Origin: an uncultured Candidatus Poseidoniales archaeon
Lineage (GTDB): Archaea > Thermoplasmatota > Poseidoniia > Poseidoniales > Poseidoniaceae
Assembly (NCBI GenBank): GCA_902625885.1
Contig: CACODE010000001.1
Location: 90,004 to 154,003, forward strand
Direction of reading: 5' to 3'
DNA length: 64,000 bases
Shown: piece by piece, positions 19,397 to 28,020 of the stretch
Layout of the letters: each line of letters opens with the position of its first letter
Numbering within the stretch: the stretch's first letter is position 1
Program-made: the position numbers and the translations under genes
Notes under the pieces: model-generated
Seen by the model: the letters and a program-made list of their open reading frames with translations, nothing else
Database searches by the model: none
What the model was told of the DNA's origin: nothing

Positions 19397-19483
19397 GCCG
19401 AGATCGCATAGCCTGGTAGTGCGCGCGACTGGAAATCGCGTGGGCCCGTTCCCTCGGGAGTTCAAATCTCTCTCTCGGCGCCA
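19397..19483 (+). tRNA. tRNA-Ser (anticodon GGA), CCA encoded
   Basis: The acceptor stem GCCGAGA (19397-19403) pairs with TCTCGGC (19473-19479), followed by discriminator G and an encoded CCA. The anticodon stem CGCGA/TCGCG encloses loop CTGGAAA with anticodon GGA at 19431-19433. The long variable arm (GGGCCCGTTCCCTCGGG) is the type II structure expected for serine. The T loop reads TTCAAATC. Confidence 0.95.
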
Positions 19484-19605
19484 ACCCCTGAACTGCATGG
19501 CAACAGCATCGTTTCCGTCCTTGGGAATATTTGACCTGCCAAGCGATTTACGACCACAATCTCCTTGTTCGGGAGGCACGACGCTCAACCGTGGACAAAC
19601 CGCCC

Positions 19606-21120
19606 ATGAAGCACCGCCGCTGGATAGCGGCACTTCTGCTGGTTGGCGTTCTTCTGCACGTTTATGCGGCGGTCAACAGCGATTTGGGACTCGATGCCCA
19701 CGTTCGCCTCAATGCGTTGAGCGATGAGCGCAGTCCGGAGCAAGATTTGCCGTGGGGGGCGCCGCGCATATCCGGTGATTCAAATGATGCACAGGGTGGA
19801 ACCTACAGCGGTTTTATCCCCCCGTGGAACACCAGCGAACGAGCGATGAAGGCCACTTCGGTTGCCGCTGTGTTTTGTCTTGCCGTGGTCGTGTCAGTTC
19901 GTCCCAAATGGACAACACATACCGAACGATTTGACCCGATGTTCGCTCTTTTGGTGTTGCTGAGTCCTGTGATGGTGTTCTCGAGCAGTCGCGGCTACGA
20001 TGAAGCGGCCCTGTCGTTGGTGATGTCCCTTGGTGTGCTGGGATACTGGTTCAACCGTGGTGATTCCCCCAGCGCCTGCAGGTTGAACGGCGTGTTGATG
20101 GCCACCGCTGTGTTCATGATTTTGGGGTGGAAAGGCTTCAGTTTGGTCGCTTCCGGTAGCGTTTGGTTTACTCTCATCGTCGCTTCTGAAATTTACGTGT
20201 TCACCTCCCACCGGTACGAGGGCACCCCCATCGGAGCCCTGATTGTTCACCCGTGGAAAATGGGCTTGTTGTCATCGGCGGTTGTCTACGTCACCGTAAC
20301 GATGTTTGGTTTCGTTGCGTCATCGGGCACTTTTTCAATCGTTGGAGAACATCCGGGGACGTTTTTCATCGCTTCGTTGTTTGCGCTCTTTGACGCTCTC
20401 GTGTTGTACTTGCTGGTTGGTTGCTTGCTGTGGTCGCTCCTGCCGGGGCGTTGGCGTGGTTTGTACGAGGCTAGAGGCCAAGGCATCACCATGCTCACGG
20501 TGTACATTGCTGCTGTTCTTTCGGGGGTCGTCGCTTACATCGGTACGCTTTGGACCCTTGAATCGAGCCTATGGGGCATGAAACTCACGGAGGTCATGGT
20601 TGTTTTGGGGAACAATGGTCGGTATGCGACGGTCGTCATCGCACCGATGATGATGCTGCTGAGGTGGGTGGAGCCAGTCCGTCATGCCTCATCAAAACGG
20701 CTACCACAGGTGATTGCCGTGTTGGTCGTCACTCCGTTTCTCATCTTCACCGGTGCCGTTGGCCACCAGATTTGGTCCGAGGATGCAGGCGAGGCTTTGT
20801 CGAGCCAATGGTCGAGCGAAGACGATTCCTTTCTCCTCATCGCATCAGAATCCATGGCCATGCATCATTTGTACGTGATCAAATCAAACATTGACCTCTC
20901 GGGTGAACGCAACATTACGGGCTCATGGGCGACAGCTGGAGCCGCCGACGAGTGGATTGAATCGGCGGGCACTTCCCTTGATTTTTTGCTGATCGGTCCC
21001 GATGTTTCGTTTACCGTTGATGAAACGGCGTGGGCTCTCGTTGAGAAACGAGCCGTTCCTGTGGCGGTTCCCGGTGGCATCCAAGCAGGTTCTTGGTCGC
21101 TGTACGCTACCCATGCGTGA
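19606..21120 (+). CDS. Multi-pass membrane protein, possible GT-C fold glycosyltransferase
   Basis: About 504 residues with roughly ten hydrophobic helices. The N-terminus (MKHRRWIAALLLVGVLLHVYAAV) is a basic signal-anchor. Just after it, LGLDAHVRLNAL looks like the acidic first-loop motif of GT-C lipid-sugar-dependent glycosyltransferases, and SRGYDEAALSLVMSLG could supply the second acidic loop motif. A C-terminal soluble domain of about 110 residues follows the last helix. The ATG at 19606 is chosen because it opens directly into the signal anchor; upstream codons in frame overlap the region next to tRNA-Ser. Substrate unknown; a mannosyltransferase-like role in N-glycosylation is conceivable. 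It lies between two tRNA genes. Confidence 0.72.
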   Translation: MKHRRWIAALLLVGVLLHVYAAVNSDLGLDAHVRLNALSDERSPEQDLPWGAPRISGDSNDAQGGTYSGFIPPWNTSERAMKATSVAAVFCLAVVVSVRPKWTTHTERFDPMFALLVLLSPVMVFSSSRGYDEAALSLVMSLGVLGYWFNRGDSPSACRLNGVLMATAVFMILGWKGFSLVASGSVWFTLIVASEIYVFTSHRYEGTPIGALIVHPWKMGLLSSAVVYVTVTMFGFVASSGTFSIVGEHPGTFFIASLFALFDALVLYLLVGCLLWSLLPGRWRGLYEARGQGITMLTVYIAAVLSGVVAYIGTLWTLESSLWGMKLTEVMVVLGNNGRYATVVIAPMMMLLRWVEPVRHASSKRLPQVIAVLVVTPFLIFTGAVGHQIWSEDAGEALSSQWSSEDDSFLLIASESMAMHHLYVIKSNIDLSGERNITGSWATAGAADEWIESAGTSLDFLLIGPDVSFTVDETAWALVEKRAVPVAVPGGIQAGSWSLYATHA

Positions 21121-21171
21121 GCCCGCAATTCACGAAGCGATTATATCCGCTTGGCTGGTGGGCCGAACACT

Positions 21172-21246
21172 GCCACCGTGGCTTAGGGGTATAGCACCTC
21201 ATTGGTAATGAGGAGGTCGCGAGTTCAAATCTCGCCGGTGGCTCCA
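21172..21246 (+). tRNA. tRNA-Thr (anticodon GGT), CCA encoded
   Basis: The acceptor stem GCCACCG (21172-21178) pairs with CGGTGGC (21236-21242); discriminator T is followed by an encoded CCA. The anticodon stem CCTCA/TGAGG holds loop TTGGTAA with anticodon GGT at 21204-21206. The T arm reads CGAGTTCAAATCTCG. A discriminator U is typical for archaeal threonine tRNA. Confidence 0.96.
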
Positions 21247-21304
21247 GCGACGTACTGCAAACGCCGTCCACAATGGCCGTCCAAGCCCAAAAATGACCTC
21301 AATG

Positions 21305-21310
21305 TATAAA
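21305..21310 (+). promoter_or_regulatory. TATA box upstream of the small coiled-coil ORF
   Basis: TATAAA sits in an AT-richer patch after tRNA-Thr. Initiation about 25 bases downstream would be near 21333, shortly before the ATG codons at 21358 and 21364. It supports the view that the small ORF is transcribed. Confidence 0.45.
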
Positions 21311-21357
21311 GGGTGAATTTACCGATTTCGTATTGAGAAGGCAACTTCTCGAATGGG

Positions 21358-21549
21358 ATGCACATGGAGCGAAAGCAACAACAGACAGAAGATATGCAAC
21401 AACGGGTGAAGGAACTCCAACACCAGGTTGAAGAATTGAGAGAATTGGTGAACACACTCTTGAGTGTCATCGTTGAGGAACCGGACGGTGTCCACAGCGG
21501 TGCAGCACCGACGATACCCGGTCAGGGTATGTTGGAAGTATGCATGTGA
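21358..21549 (+). CDS. Small coiled-coil protein
   Basis: A 63-residue ORF, not recognised. Residues 3-40 are a strong predicted coiled coil rich in Q, E and L with heptad spacing (MQQRVKELQHQVEELRELV). A short glycine/proline-containing tail follows. ATG 21364 would trim two residues. A TATAAA element lies about 50 bases upstream. It converges with rtcB, ending one base before the rtcB stop. The clear heptad pattern and promoter make chance unlikely, but the gene is short and unsupported by any domain. Confidence 0.55.
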   Translation: MHMERKQQQTEDMQQRVKELQHQVEELRELVNTLLSVIVEEPDGVHSGAAPTIPGQGMLEVCM

Positions 21550-23025
21550 TCATCCCTTGATGACGGCGAGGGGATTCATCCGCGCCACGGGTCTTGCCAA
21601 CCCTGCCTTCGCTGTTAGCCGAATCACTTCGTCCACGTCCTTGTACGCATCGGGGGCCTCTTCGGAAAGGACGTTTGGCGTTGATGCATGGACCCTGACT
21701 CCCTTTTCCTCCAAGGTTTTCTTGAGCTTTTTACCGTCCAATGTTTTCTTGGCTTGGGTTCGAGAAAGCGCCCGTCCAGCCCCATGGCATGACGAGCCGA
21801 AAGCCCGGTTGTTCCCTTCAAGCGCACCGGCCATGATCCACGAACCAGTGCCCATGTCCCCCGGCACGATGACGGGTTGGCCGGTGTTGGCAAATTGCGC
21901 CGCAATGTCTGGATGGTCGCCGCCGAACGCTCGCGTTGCACCCTTTCGGTGAACCACACAGTTGCAATGTTGGCCATGGATAACGTGGTCCTCCATTTTC
22001 GCAATGTTGTGAGCAACATCGTACAATGTTCTTGCTTCTCCGTCAACACCCATTTCCAAACGCAGGACCGTTCGCAACCTGTCGGCCAAGACCGCACGAT
22101 TTGCGAAGGCAAAATTCGCAGCAGCGTTCATTGCGTCAAGGTATGACTGGCCGGCTTTCGAGTGAACTGGGGCTGCTGCCAACTGACGATCCGGTAGGGT
22201 GTAATCCCAATCTTCGTTGTGCCATTGGCCGTTTTGCTGTTTGTAAGTCGATTCCAATTTCCGCACGTGGTCGGTGCAGACTTGATGGCCTAGCCCACGA
22301 CTTCCTGAATGAATCATGGCCACGATTTGGTCTTCGTACAGACCCCAAGCGGCAGCGGTTTTCTCGTCAACAACCCTCCCCACCGTCTGCAATTCAAGGA
22401 AATGATTGCCGCTGCCAAGTGTCCCAAGGGACCGCATGCCTCGTTCCAGCGCACGCTGGGAGAGTGAAGCTTCATCGGTGCCGAGGGTTCCTTTTGATTC
22501 AAGAAACGGCAAGTCTTCATGGTACCCGTAGCCGAGGTCGGCCGTGGCTTCTGCTCCACGCAGAAGAATGTCTTGCAAGTCATTTGGTTTGATGTCAATA
22601 CCGCCCTTTCCAGAACCACCGGCCGGTATTCGTCCTGCCAGTCTGCCGGCCAGTTTTTTCAAATTTGGAATGTCTTCGAGCGTGGCCTCAAGCGCCATGA
22701 ACCGAACACCGCAGTTGATGTCGAAACCGACACCTCCCGGAGAGATAGCACCACCAAGTTCCCCATAATCAGCGTCGGTGGCCACAACACCACCGATGGG
22801 AAACCCGTAGCCATAATGCCAATCGGCCATCGCCCAGGCCTCGCCCACTATTCCCGGCATCGATGCCGTGTTGATCAACTGTTCCGGACCCCTATCATCG
22901 GCATGGCGTAGCATGTGGTCTGCATCGGTGATCAGTCTGGCGTCGGTCTTCATGGACCCGTGTGCACGAATGCGCATCGTCCCGTCGCCCTCATCGACGA
23001 GATGCTCCCGCCACGGCTGGTCCAT
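21550..23025 (-). CDS. rtcB: tRNA-splicing RNA ligase RtcB
   Basis: GTP- and Mn2+-dependent ligase that joins 2',3'-cyclic phosphate and 5'-OH ends, needed for archaeal tRNA splicing. The 491 residues match the intein-free family length. Visible motifs are MADWHYGYGFPIGGVVA, GGVGFDINCGVR with metal-binding C105, GTLGSGNHFLE, MIHSGSRGLGHQV, and the SSCHGAGRALSR block carrying the guanylylated histidine. No archease gene is adjacent. It is divergent from alaS across about 120 bases that must hold both promoters. Confidence 0.96.
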   Translation of the reverse strand: MDQPWREHLVDEGDGTMRIRAHGSMKTDARLITDADHMLRHADDRGPEQLINTASMPGIVGEAWAMADWHYGYGFPIGGVVATDADYGELGGAISPGGVGFDINCGVRFMALEATLEDIPNLKKLAGRLAGRIPAGGSGKGGIDIKPNDLQDILLRGAEATADLGYGYHEDLPFLESKGTLGTDEASLSQRALERGMRSLGTLGSGNHFLELQTVGRVVDEKTAAAWGLYEDQIVAMIHSGSRGLGHQVCTDHVRKLESTYKQQNGQWHNEDWDYTLPDRQLAAAPVHSKAGQSYLDAMNAAANFAFANRAVLADRLRTVLRLEMGVDGEARTLYDVAHNIAKMEDHVIHGQHCNCVVHRKGATRAFGGDHPDIAAQFANTGQPVIVPGDMGTGSWIMAGALEGNNRAFGSSCHGAGRALSRTQAKKTLDGKKLKKTLEEKGVRVHASTPNVLSEEAPDAYKDVDEVIRLTAKAGLARPVARMNPLAVIKG

Positions 23026-23145
23026 GGCTGCCTTCTCTCGCTGTTTGATTTGAGGCTTTTTACTGGCGTACCGTCGGTTCAGTCAACACAGGCTTGAAGG
23101 GGGGCCTCTTCTTGGACGGCATGTTCACCTATTGGAGGCCGTTCC

Positions 23146-25992
23146 ATGTCGCTCCCCGCAATCGACCTCGCTGTGTTTCATCAAAACGGATACGTCCGGA
23201 AGCAGTGCCGAGTGACCTCACTTTGGTTTTGGACATCAGACACGGAGCGAGACACTTGCGGGGACACCACAGAAGACGAGTACACCTTCATCGGGGCTCC
23301 GCTTATCGATGGTTTCACCCAAAGGGGAAAAGCCCTCAAGGACGCCATGCGAGAAGCGTTTTTGCAATTTTTTGAGGACGTTGACCACGCCAGAATTGAT
23401 CCGTACCCAGTGCTGGCTCGCTGGCGAGATGACATCCACTTGACCATCGCGTCCATCGCTGATTTCCAGCCTCACGTGACTTCAGGTATGGTTCAACCGC
23501 CGGCCAACCCGCTCACCATCTCCCAGCCCTGCATCCGCCTCACAGATGTTGATGCAGTTGGCCGATCCGGGCGCCACCTTACCACGTTTGAAATGATGGC
23601 GCATCACGTTTTCAACCGACCGGAAGAGGGCCTTGACATCTACTGGATGGAGACCTGTGTGGAACACTGTCACAAAATGCTCACCCAGACGTTTGGCATC
23701 GCATCGGAGCAAATCACGTACGTCGAAAACCCCTGGTGCGGTGGCGGCAACGCCGGCGCCGCTGTCGAGGTCATCGTTGGTGGGCTTGAACTTGCCACTC
23801 TTGTGTTCATGGACCTTGAGGAGCATCCCGAGGGCGACATTGAATTGAAAGGGGACCGATACCGGAAAATGCCTCTGCAAATTATCGACACGGGCTACGG
23901 ATTGGAACGCTTTTGTTGGGCGGCGGCGGGTACACCCACCATTTACGAAGCCATTTACCCCGAAACCGTGGGCTGGCTGAAGGAACTCGCCGGATTTGAA
24001 AACGTATCAAAGCAGTGGCCTGAGTTGAATTTGGACAAACTGCTTGGCGAGATGTCCCGGCTCAACGGCATCATGAACATTGAAGCCGGTGTTGACGGCG
24101 ATGCACTGGTTGAACTGTTCTTGGAACGACTCGGTCAGCGGGGCGTGAAAATAACGGCTGAGCAATTTTCATCCATCACCGAACCCCTCGCTAACATCTA
24201 CGCTATTCCAGACCACCTCCATGCCCTCTGCAACATGCTCGGGGACGGGTTGGTGCCATCAAACGCCAAAGCAGGCTACCTTGCCAGAATGTTGGCAAGG
24301 CGAGTGTTGCGAATGAGGGATGAGTTGGACCTCAGCGTTTCGCTTGCCGAACTTGGAACGCATCATTTGGATGTCAACCTCGGGGGGCACCTCAACAAAC
24401 AAACGCGCGATGGTCTTCTCACGATTCTCGGGCTTGAGGAAGAACGGTATCTTGAGATGATCAGAAAAGGTACAAACGTTGTGCAAACCCAACTCAAAGC
24501 GGTGCCAAAGGACAGCCAAACCGTCCCTGATGAGCGTCTCTTTATCCTCAACGATTCGCACGGCCTTTCCCCCGACATGGTCATCACACTGGCGCGAAAC
24601 GCAGGCTGGCCGAACGTTTCGTTGCGCACTGGTTTCTCAGCAGAAATGGCAGAACGTCACGCTCAAATGGCTAAAGAAGCCGCAGCGGCATCAACCGATT
24701 CAACATCGGACGTGCCGGTTGAGCTCAACAAGCCAACTTCAACGCTGTACTACGATGACGCCTACATGGTTGAGTTTGATGCGACGGTTCTGGATTGCGC
24801 AAAAAGCACGGTTCAGCATGTGGATGGCGCCACGCACGTTGTCGTTCTTGATTCAACCTGCTTCTATCCGGAGGGCGGTGGTCAAGAAGGAGATCGTGGC
24901 CACCTTGCCTTCGGCAAACAGGTTGTCAACGTCCTCGATACGCAGAAGGCGTCCGGCGTCGTTCTTCACCACACCGACGGTCCGGTTCCGAAAGGCGAGG
25001 CCGTAAAGGGCACCCTGAATTGGCATCGAAGAAAACAGCTGATGGACCACCACACGGCTGTTCACATCGTTGGAGGCGCTGCGAGAAAGTTGTTGGGGCC
25101 TCACATCTTTCAGGCCGGTTCTCATTTGGGAGAAGGGAGTGGAAGGTTGGACGTGACGCACTACAACCGGCTCACTCGGGACGATCTTGACGCCATGGAA
25201 GATATGGCGAACAACGTCCTAGGGGAGATCAAAGCCACGGAAAAAACCGAGTTGAACAGAAAGGACGCTGACCTCATCCACGGCTTTGACCTCTACCAAG
25301 GTGGTGCACCAAAAGGCGACTCGATTCGTGTTTTGAAAATTGGCGACCACGATATCCAAGCCTGCGGGGGGACGCATCACGATGAAATTGGACAGATTGG
25401 TTCCATCCGAATCGTTCGTTCTTCAGCGGTGCAAGATGGCGTTGAGCGGTTAACGATCGTGGCAGGTCATGCGGCTCTTGCCTTCGCCAGAAGCCAAGAC
25501 GCCTTGATACGTCGTTCAAGCGAAGTCTTTGGCGTCCACGGTGAAGATCTGCCAAAAGCGGCGACGCGTTTCTTCAAAGAATGGAAAGAGCAACGCAAGC
25601 TGATTGAACAATTGGAAACCGAAATTGTCCGCCTCAGAACATCGGGCGGCGGTGATGCCAGTCACGATGTTGACGGCGTTCGAATCGTTGTTATGGAAAT
25701 AGATGGCGACCTGAAATCAATGACAACGATGCTCAAGGAATTGACGCTGGACAGCGACAATCCAACCCTTGCGATTTTGGGTTCACGGGACGGTGGTGGT
25801 AAGCTGATGATTGCGACGACCGAAAACACGGTGGCGAGCGAACGCTACAATGCCGTGGAAATCCTTCGTTCCATTTCGTCGCACATTCGTGGCGGTGGTG
25901 GCGGGCGTCCAACGTTTGCGCAAGGCGGGGGTTCTCATGCCGAGGGTCTGCCTGCGGCACTGGGCGAAGCCAGGGAACTGCTCGGTCTTTGA
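23146..25992 (+). CDS. alaS: Alanyl-tRNA synthetase, archaeal type
   Basis: 948 residues. The class II aminoacylation core occupies the N-terminal half, with the archaeal-specific preamble (HQNGYVRKQCRVT near residue 12) and a motif 3-like GYGLERF around 250. The editing domain begins near 630 with the HHTAVHIVGG zinc motif and is completed by CGGTHHDEIG near 745. The C-terminal oligomerization/C-Ala domain ends with GGGGGRPTFAQGGGS. A GGAGG Shine-Dalgarno is seven bases before the ATG. It converges with the Nudix gene with no spacer. Confidence 0.96.
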   Translation: MSLPAIDLAVFHQNGYVRKQCRVTSLWFWTSDTERDTCGDTTEDEYTFIGAPLIDGFTQRGKALKDAMREAFLQFFEDVDHARIDPYPVLARWRDDIHLTIASIADFQPHVTSGMVQPPANPLTISQPCIRLTDVDAVGRSGRHLTTFEMMAHHVFNRPEEGLDIYWMETCVEHCHKMLTQTFGIASEQITYVENPWCGGGNAGAAVEVIVGGLELATLVFMDLEEHPEGDIELKGDRYRKMPLQIIDTGYGLERFCWAAAGTPTIYEAIYPETVGWLKELAGFENVSKQWPELNLDKLLGEMSRLNGIMNIEAGVDGDALVELFLERLGQRGVKITAEQFSSITEPLANIYAIPDHLHALCNMLGDGLVPSNAKAGYLARMLARRVLRMRDELDLSVSLAELGTHHLDVNLGGHLNKQTRDGLLTILGLEEERYLEMIRKGTNVVQTQLKAVPKDSQTVPDERLFILNDSHGLSPDMVITLARNAGWPNVSLRTGFSAEMAERHAQMAKEAAAASTDSTSDVPVELNKPTSTLYYDDAYMVEFDATVLDCAKSTVQHVDGATHVVVLDSTCFYPEGGGQEGDRGHLAFGKQVVNVLDTQKASGVVLHHTDGPVPKGEAVKGTLNWHRRKQLMDHHTAVHIVGGAARKLLGPHIFQAGSHLGEGSGRLDVTHYNRLTRDDLDAMEDMANNVLGEIKATEKTELNRKDADLIHGFDLYQGGAPKGDSIRVLKIGDHDIQACGGTHHDEIGQIGSIRIVRSSAVQDGVERLTIVAGHAALAFARSQDALIRRSSEVFGVHGEDLPKAATRFFKEWKEQRKLIEQLETEIVRLRTSGGGDASHDVDGVRIVVMEIDGDLKSMTTMLKELTLDSDNPTLAILGSRDGGGKLMIATTENTVASERYNAVEILRSISSHIRGGGGGRPTFAQGGGSHAEGLPAALGEARELLGL

Positions 25993-26712
25993 TCAAAGCA
26001 GGGTGCGAAGCGCTTCCCTGTCAAAGTGGGAAACGGCTTGTTCGTGGGCGATTTTCGGCTCGAACCATGCGGCTTCAGAAATCTCTTCTTCAAGCAAGGT
26101 TAGTTCGTCCAAACTTCCATCCCATGAGGATTTGTACGTGAACGAGACGAAGGATATGCCCTCGTCGTTGAATATTCTCTGGGTAATTACGGGCTCTGCG
26201 TCGGTGAGGACGATGTCGAGACCCAATTCCTCGAGTGTTTCGCGAACGCAGCCCGTTGCCGGGTGTTCATCATGGTCCATGTAGCCTCCAGGCAGCGTCC
26301 AGAACCCGTGGAAATGACCGCGTTCTACTTTGGCCATAAGGACCTGACCTTCGTTGTTGCAAATCATCACCTTGGAAACGAGACGATGGATCGACTTGTA
26401 AATGGCGTCGCGTGCAACAGGGTGGACATTGTTGTCGGAAACGCAGGCGTCCTTCCACGCCCATTCATCGGGCCACGCGATAGCGGGGTAGGCTTTGATC
26501 ACGTCAAACGAGCCGTCGTTGTGGCGCACGCAAAGCCGCCCCTTTTCCGTGTAAGATATGTTCAATCGTTGGAGTTCTTCAGCTGTTGGAAACCTCAGAG
26601 GTTTGTTGCGCTCGGTGTTTCCTTTTGTGGGATGCTGCGGCCCGTCACCGGCTTCATCAACGAGAAACACCTTCCCGTCATGCTCGAGGTAAACCACCGT
26701 TGACGGGTGCAT
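25993..26712 (-). CDS. Nudix hydrolase with N-terminal extension
   Basis: The Nudix box is intact: GGYMDHDEHPATGCVRETLE followed by ELGL, at about residues 141-164, fits GX5EX7REUXEEXGU. About 110 residues precede it; they contain beta strands (TVVYLEHDGKVFLVDE) and no cysteines, so it is not an NADH pyrophosphatase-type zinc ribbon. The family hydrolyses nucleoside diphosphates linked to another group; the substrate here cannot be read. The gene ends exactly against the alaS stop and is followed by rmuC upstream on the same strand. Confidence 0.88.
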   Translation of the reverse strand: MHPSTVVYLEHDGKVFLVDEAGDGPQHPTKGNTERNKPLRFPTAEELQRLNISYTEKGRLCVRHNDGSFDVIKAYPAIAWPDEWAWKDACVSDNNVHPVARDAIYKSIHRLVSKVMICNNEGQVLMAKVERGHFHGFWTLPGGYMDHDEHPATGCVRETLEELGLDIVLTDAEPVITQRIFNDEGISFVSFTYKSSWDGSLDELTLLEEEISEAAWFEPKIAHEQAVSHFDREALRTLL

Positions 26713-26754
26713 GAACCTGCCAATCGCCCGGTGGTCAAGAACCCTCGGCTGGCG

Positions 26755-27963
26755 TTAATTCTCCTTGGGGTGGTCAATTTCCTTTGGCTCGGGGAGCGTC
26801 TTTTGAAGGGTCTCGGACACTTTGAGGTCCTCTAGTCGACGGCCTTGGGGGAGCACACGTCGTTCGTAGGAATTCATCGTAGCGTCGTAAGCTTTAGCAG
26901 CGTTTGATAGGTGATTACCGAGTTTCGAAAAATGATCCATGGTGGTGTTGACCCTCTTGTAGAGTTCTCTGGAGACATCGTAAATTTCCTTCGCGCCCTC
27001 AGCCAACGCGTGTTGTTGCCAATAGAGAGCAACCGTTCGAAGCAGCCCAAGCATGGTCACGGGTGTCGTCACGAGGACAGAGCGGCTCATCGCGTAGTCC
27101 ATGAGGTCCGCATCAACAGAAAACGCTGCTGCGACCATGGCTTCGCTTGGCACGAACATTACCACGTGGTCAAATTCCCCCTCAATGGTTTCTTGGTACC
27201 CCTTTTTGCTCAGTTCCGTGATGGTGTGTTTCATGGCTCGCGCATGCTTTGCCAAAAGTTCGTTCTGCTCCGGCCCTGGTTGCAATTCTGCGGCTTCCAG
27301 AAAGTGGGCTCCAGAAGCTTTGGCATCAACCGGTATGACGCCATTATCGGGCAGTTTGACCAAAAAGTCAGGGCGGCGTCCATCATCAAGCGTGATTTGC
27401 TCATCAAAGTCAATGTGTTCCGTCATGCCTGCCATCTCAAACAGACGTCGCAGTTTGACTTCACCCCAGTTTCCCCTCGTCTGACTTGACGTGGTGAGCG
27501 CCGTTGAGAGGGCCGTGGTCCGGCTGGACAAGAATTCCGTTTTCTCGCCAAGTTCCTTGAGATGGCGTTTGATGCCCTCGTAAGCCCCGGTTCTTTCCTT
27601 TTCCATTTCCATGTTGAAATCAAGGATTTTCTGCATCTCTTTTTGCAAGGGTTCAACCAGGTTGGCGACCTCAAGTTTCCTTGTTTCAAGCTCATGCGCT
27701 GCGTCTTTTTGTTGTGCGTTCAGCTTGGTGTTGGCCAACTCGATGAATTTGGCCGAGTTGTCCTCCCCAATTTTGATGGCAATGTTCTCCACCTCCGCCC
27801 TTATTCGTTGCTCGTTAAGCGCGATGTTTTCCTCAGAAGCCCTCAACCTCTCCTCTGCGACCACAAGTTTGCTCGCCATCGATTGTTTGGCAAGGAGCCA
27901 TCCAACGGCGCCACCAAGAACGACACCAACCATGAGAAAACCGTATTCCAGAATTCCTGCCAT
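26755..27963 (-). CDS. rmuC: RmuC family protein (DNA recombination/restriction-like nuclease fold)
   Basis: 402 residues. An N-terminal membrane helix (FLMVGVVLGGAVGWLLA) leads into a long coiled coil (about 30-150, ERLRASEENIALNEQRIRAE). The RmuC core follows: RGNWGEVKLRRLFEMAGM, the RRPDFLVKLPDNGVIPVDAK nuclease-like motif, and FVPSEAMVAAAF. In bacteria RmuC limits inversions at short inverted repeats; the predicted catalytic fold is PD-(D/E)XK-like. ATG 27963 is preferred over TTG 27969. The family is mainly bacterial, so this looks like an acquired gene. Its start region overlaps the promoter of the divergent hydrolase gene. Confidence 0.92.
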   Translation of the reverse strand: MAGILEYGFLMVGVVLGGAVGWLLAKQSMASKLVVAEERLRASEENIALNEQRIRAEVENIAIKIGEDNSAKFIELANTKLNAQQKDAAHELETRKLEVANLVEPLQKEMQKILDFNMEMEKERTGAYEGIKRHLKELGEKTEFLSSRTTALSTALTTSSQTRGNWGEVKLRRLFEMAGMTEHIDFDEQITLDDGRRPDFLVKLPDNGVIPVDAKASGAHFLEAAELQPGPEQNELLAKHARAMKHTITELSKKGYQETIEGEFDHVVMFVPSEAMVAAAFSVDADLMDYAMSRSVLVTTPVTMLGLLRTVALYWQQHALAEGAKEIYDVSRELYKRVNTTMDHFSKLGNHLSNAAKAYDATMNSYERRVLPQGRRLEDLKVSETLQKTLPEPKEIDHPKEN

Positions 27964-27984
27964 GTTCAATCATCATGCCCACGG

Positions 27985-27992
27985 TATATATT
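27985..27992 (+). promoter_or_regulatory. TATA box for the metallo-hydrolase gene
   Basis: TATATATT is centred about 33 bases before the ATG at 28021, so transcription would start only a few bases upstream of the start codon. It also supports the ATG 28021 start over the much longer open frame that runs antisense through rmuC. Confidence 0.6.
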
Positions 27993-28020
27993 GAATCCGT
28001 TATCATTAAACTTCAAATCC

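Noticed and set aside
22026..22592. 188-residue plus-strand ORF opposite rtcB
   Set aside because: Shadow of the highly conserved rtcB coding frame.
27562..28020. Long in-frame extension upstream of the metallo-hydrolase gene
   Set aside because: It is antisense to rmuC, its protein composition is poor, and a TATA box lies at 27985. The gene starts at ATG 28021.
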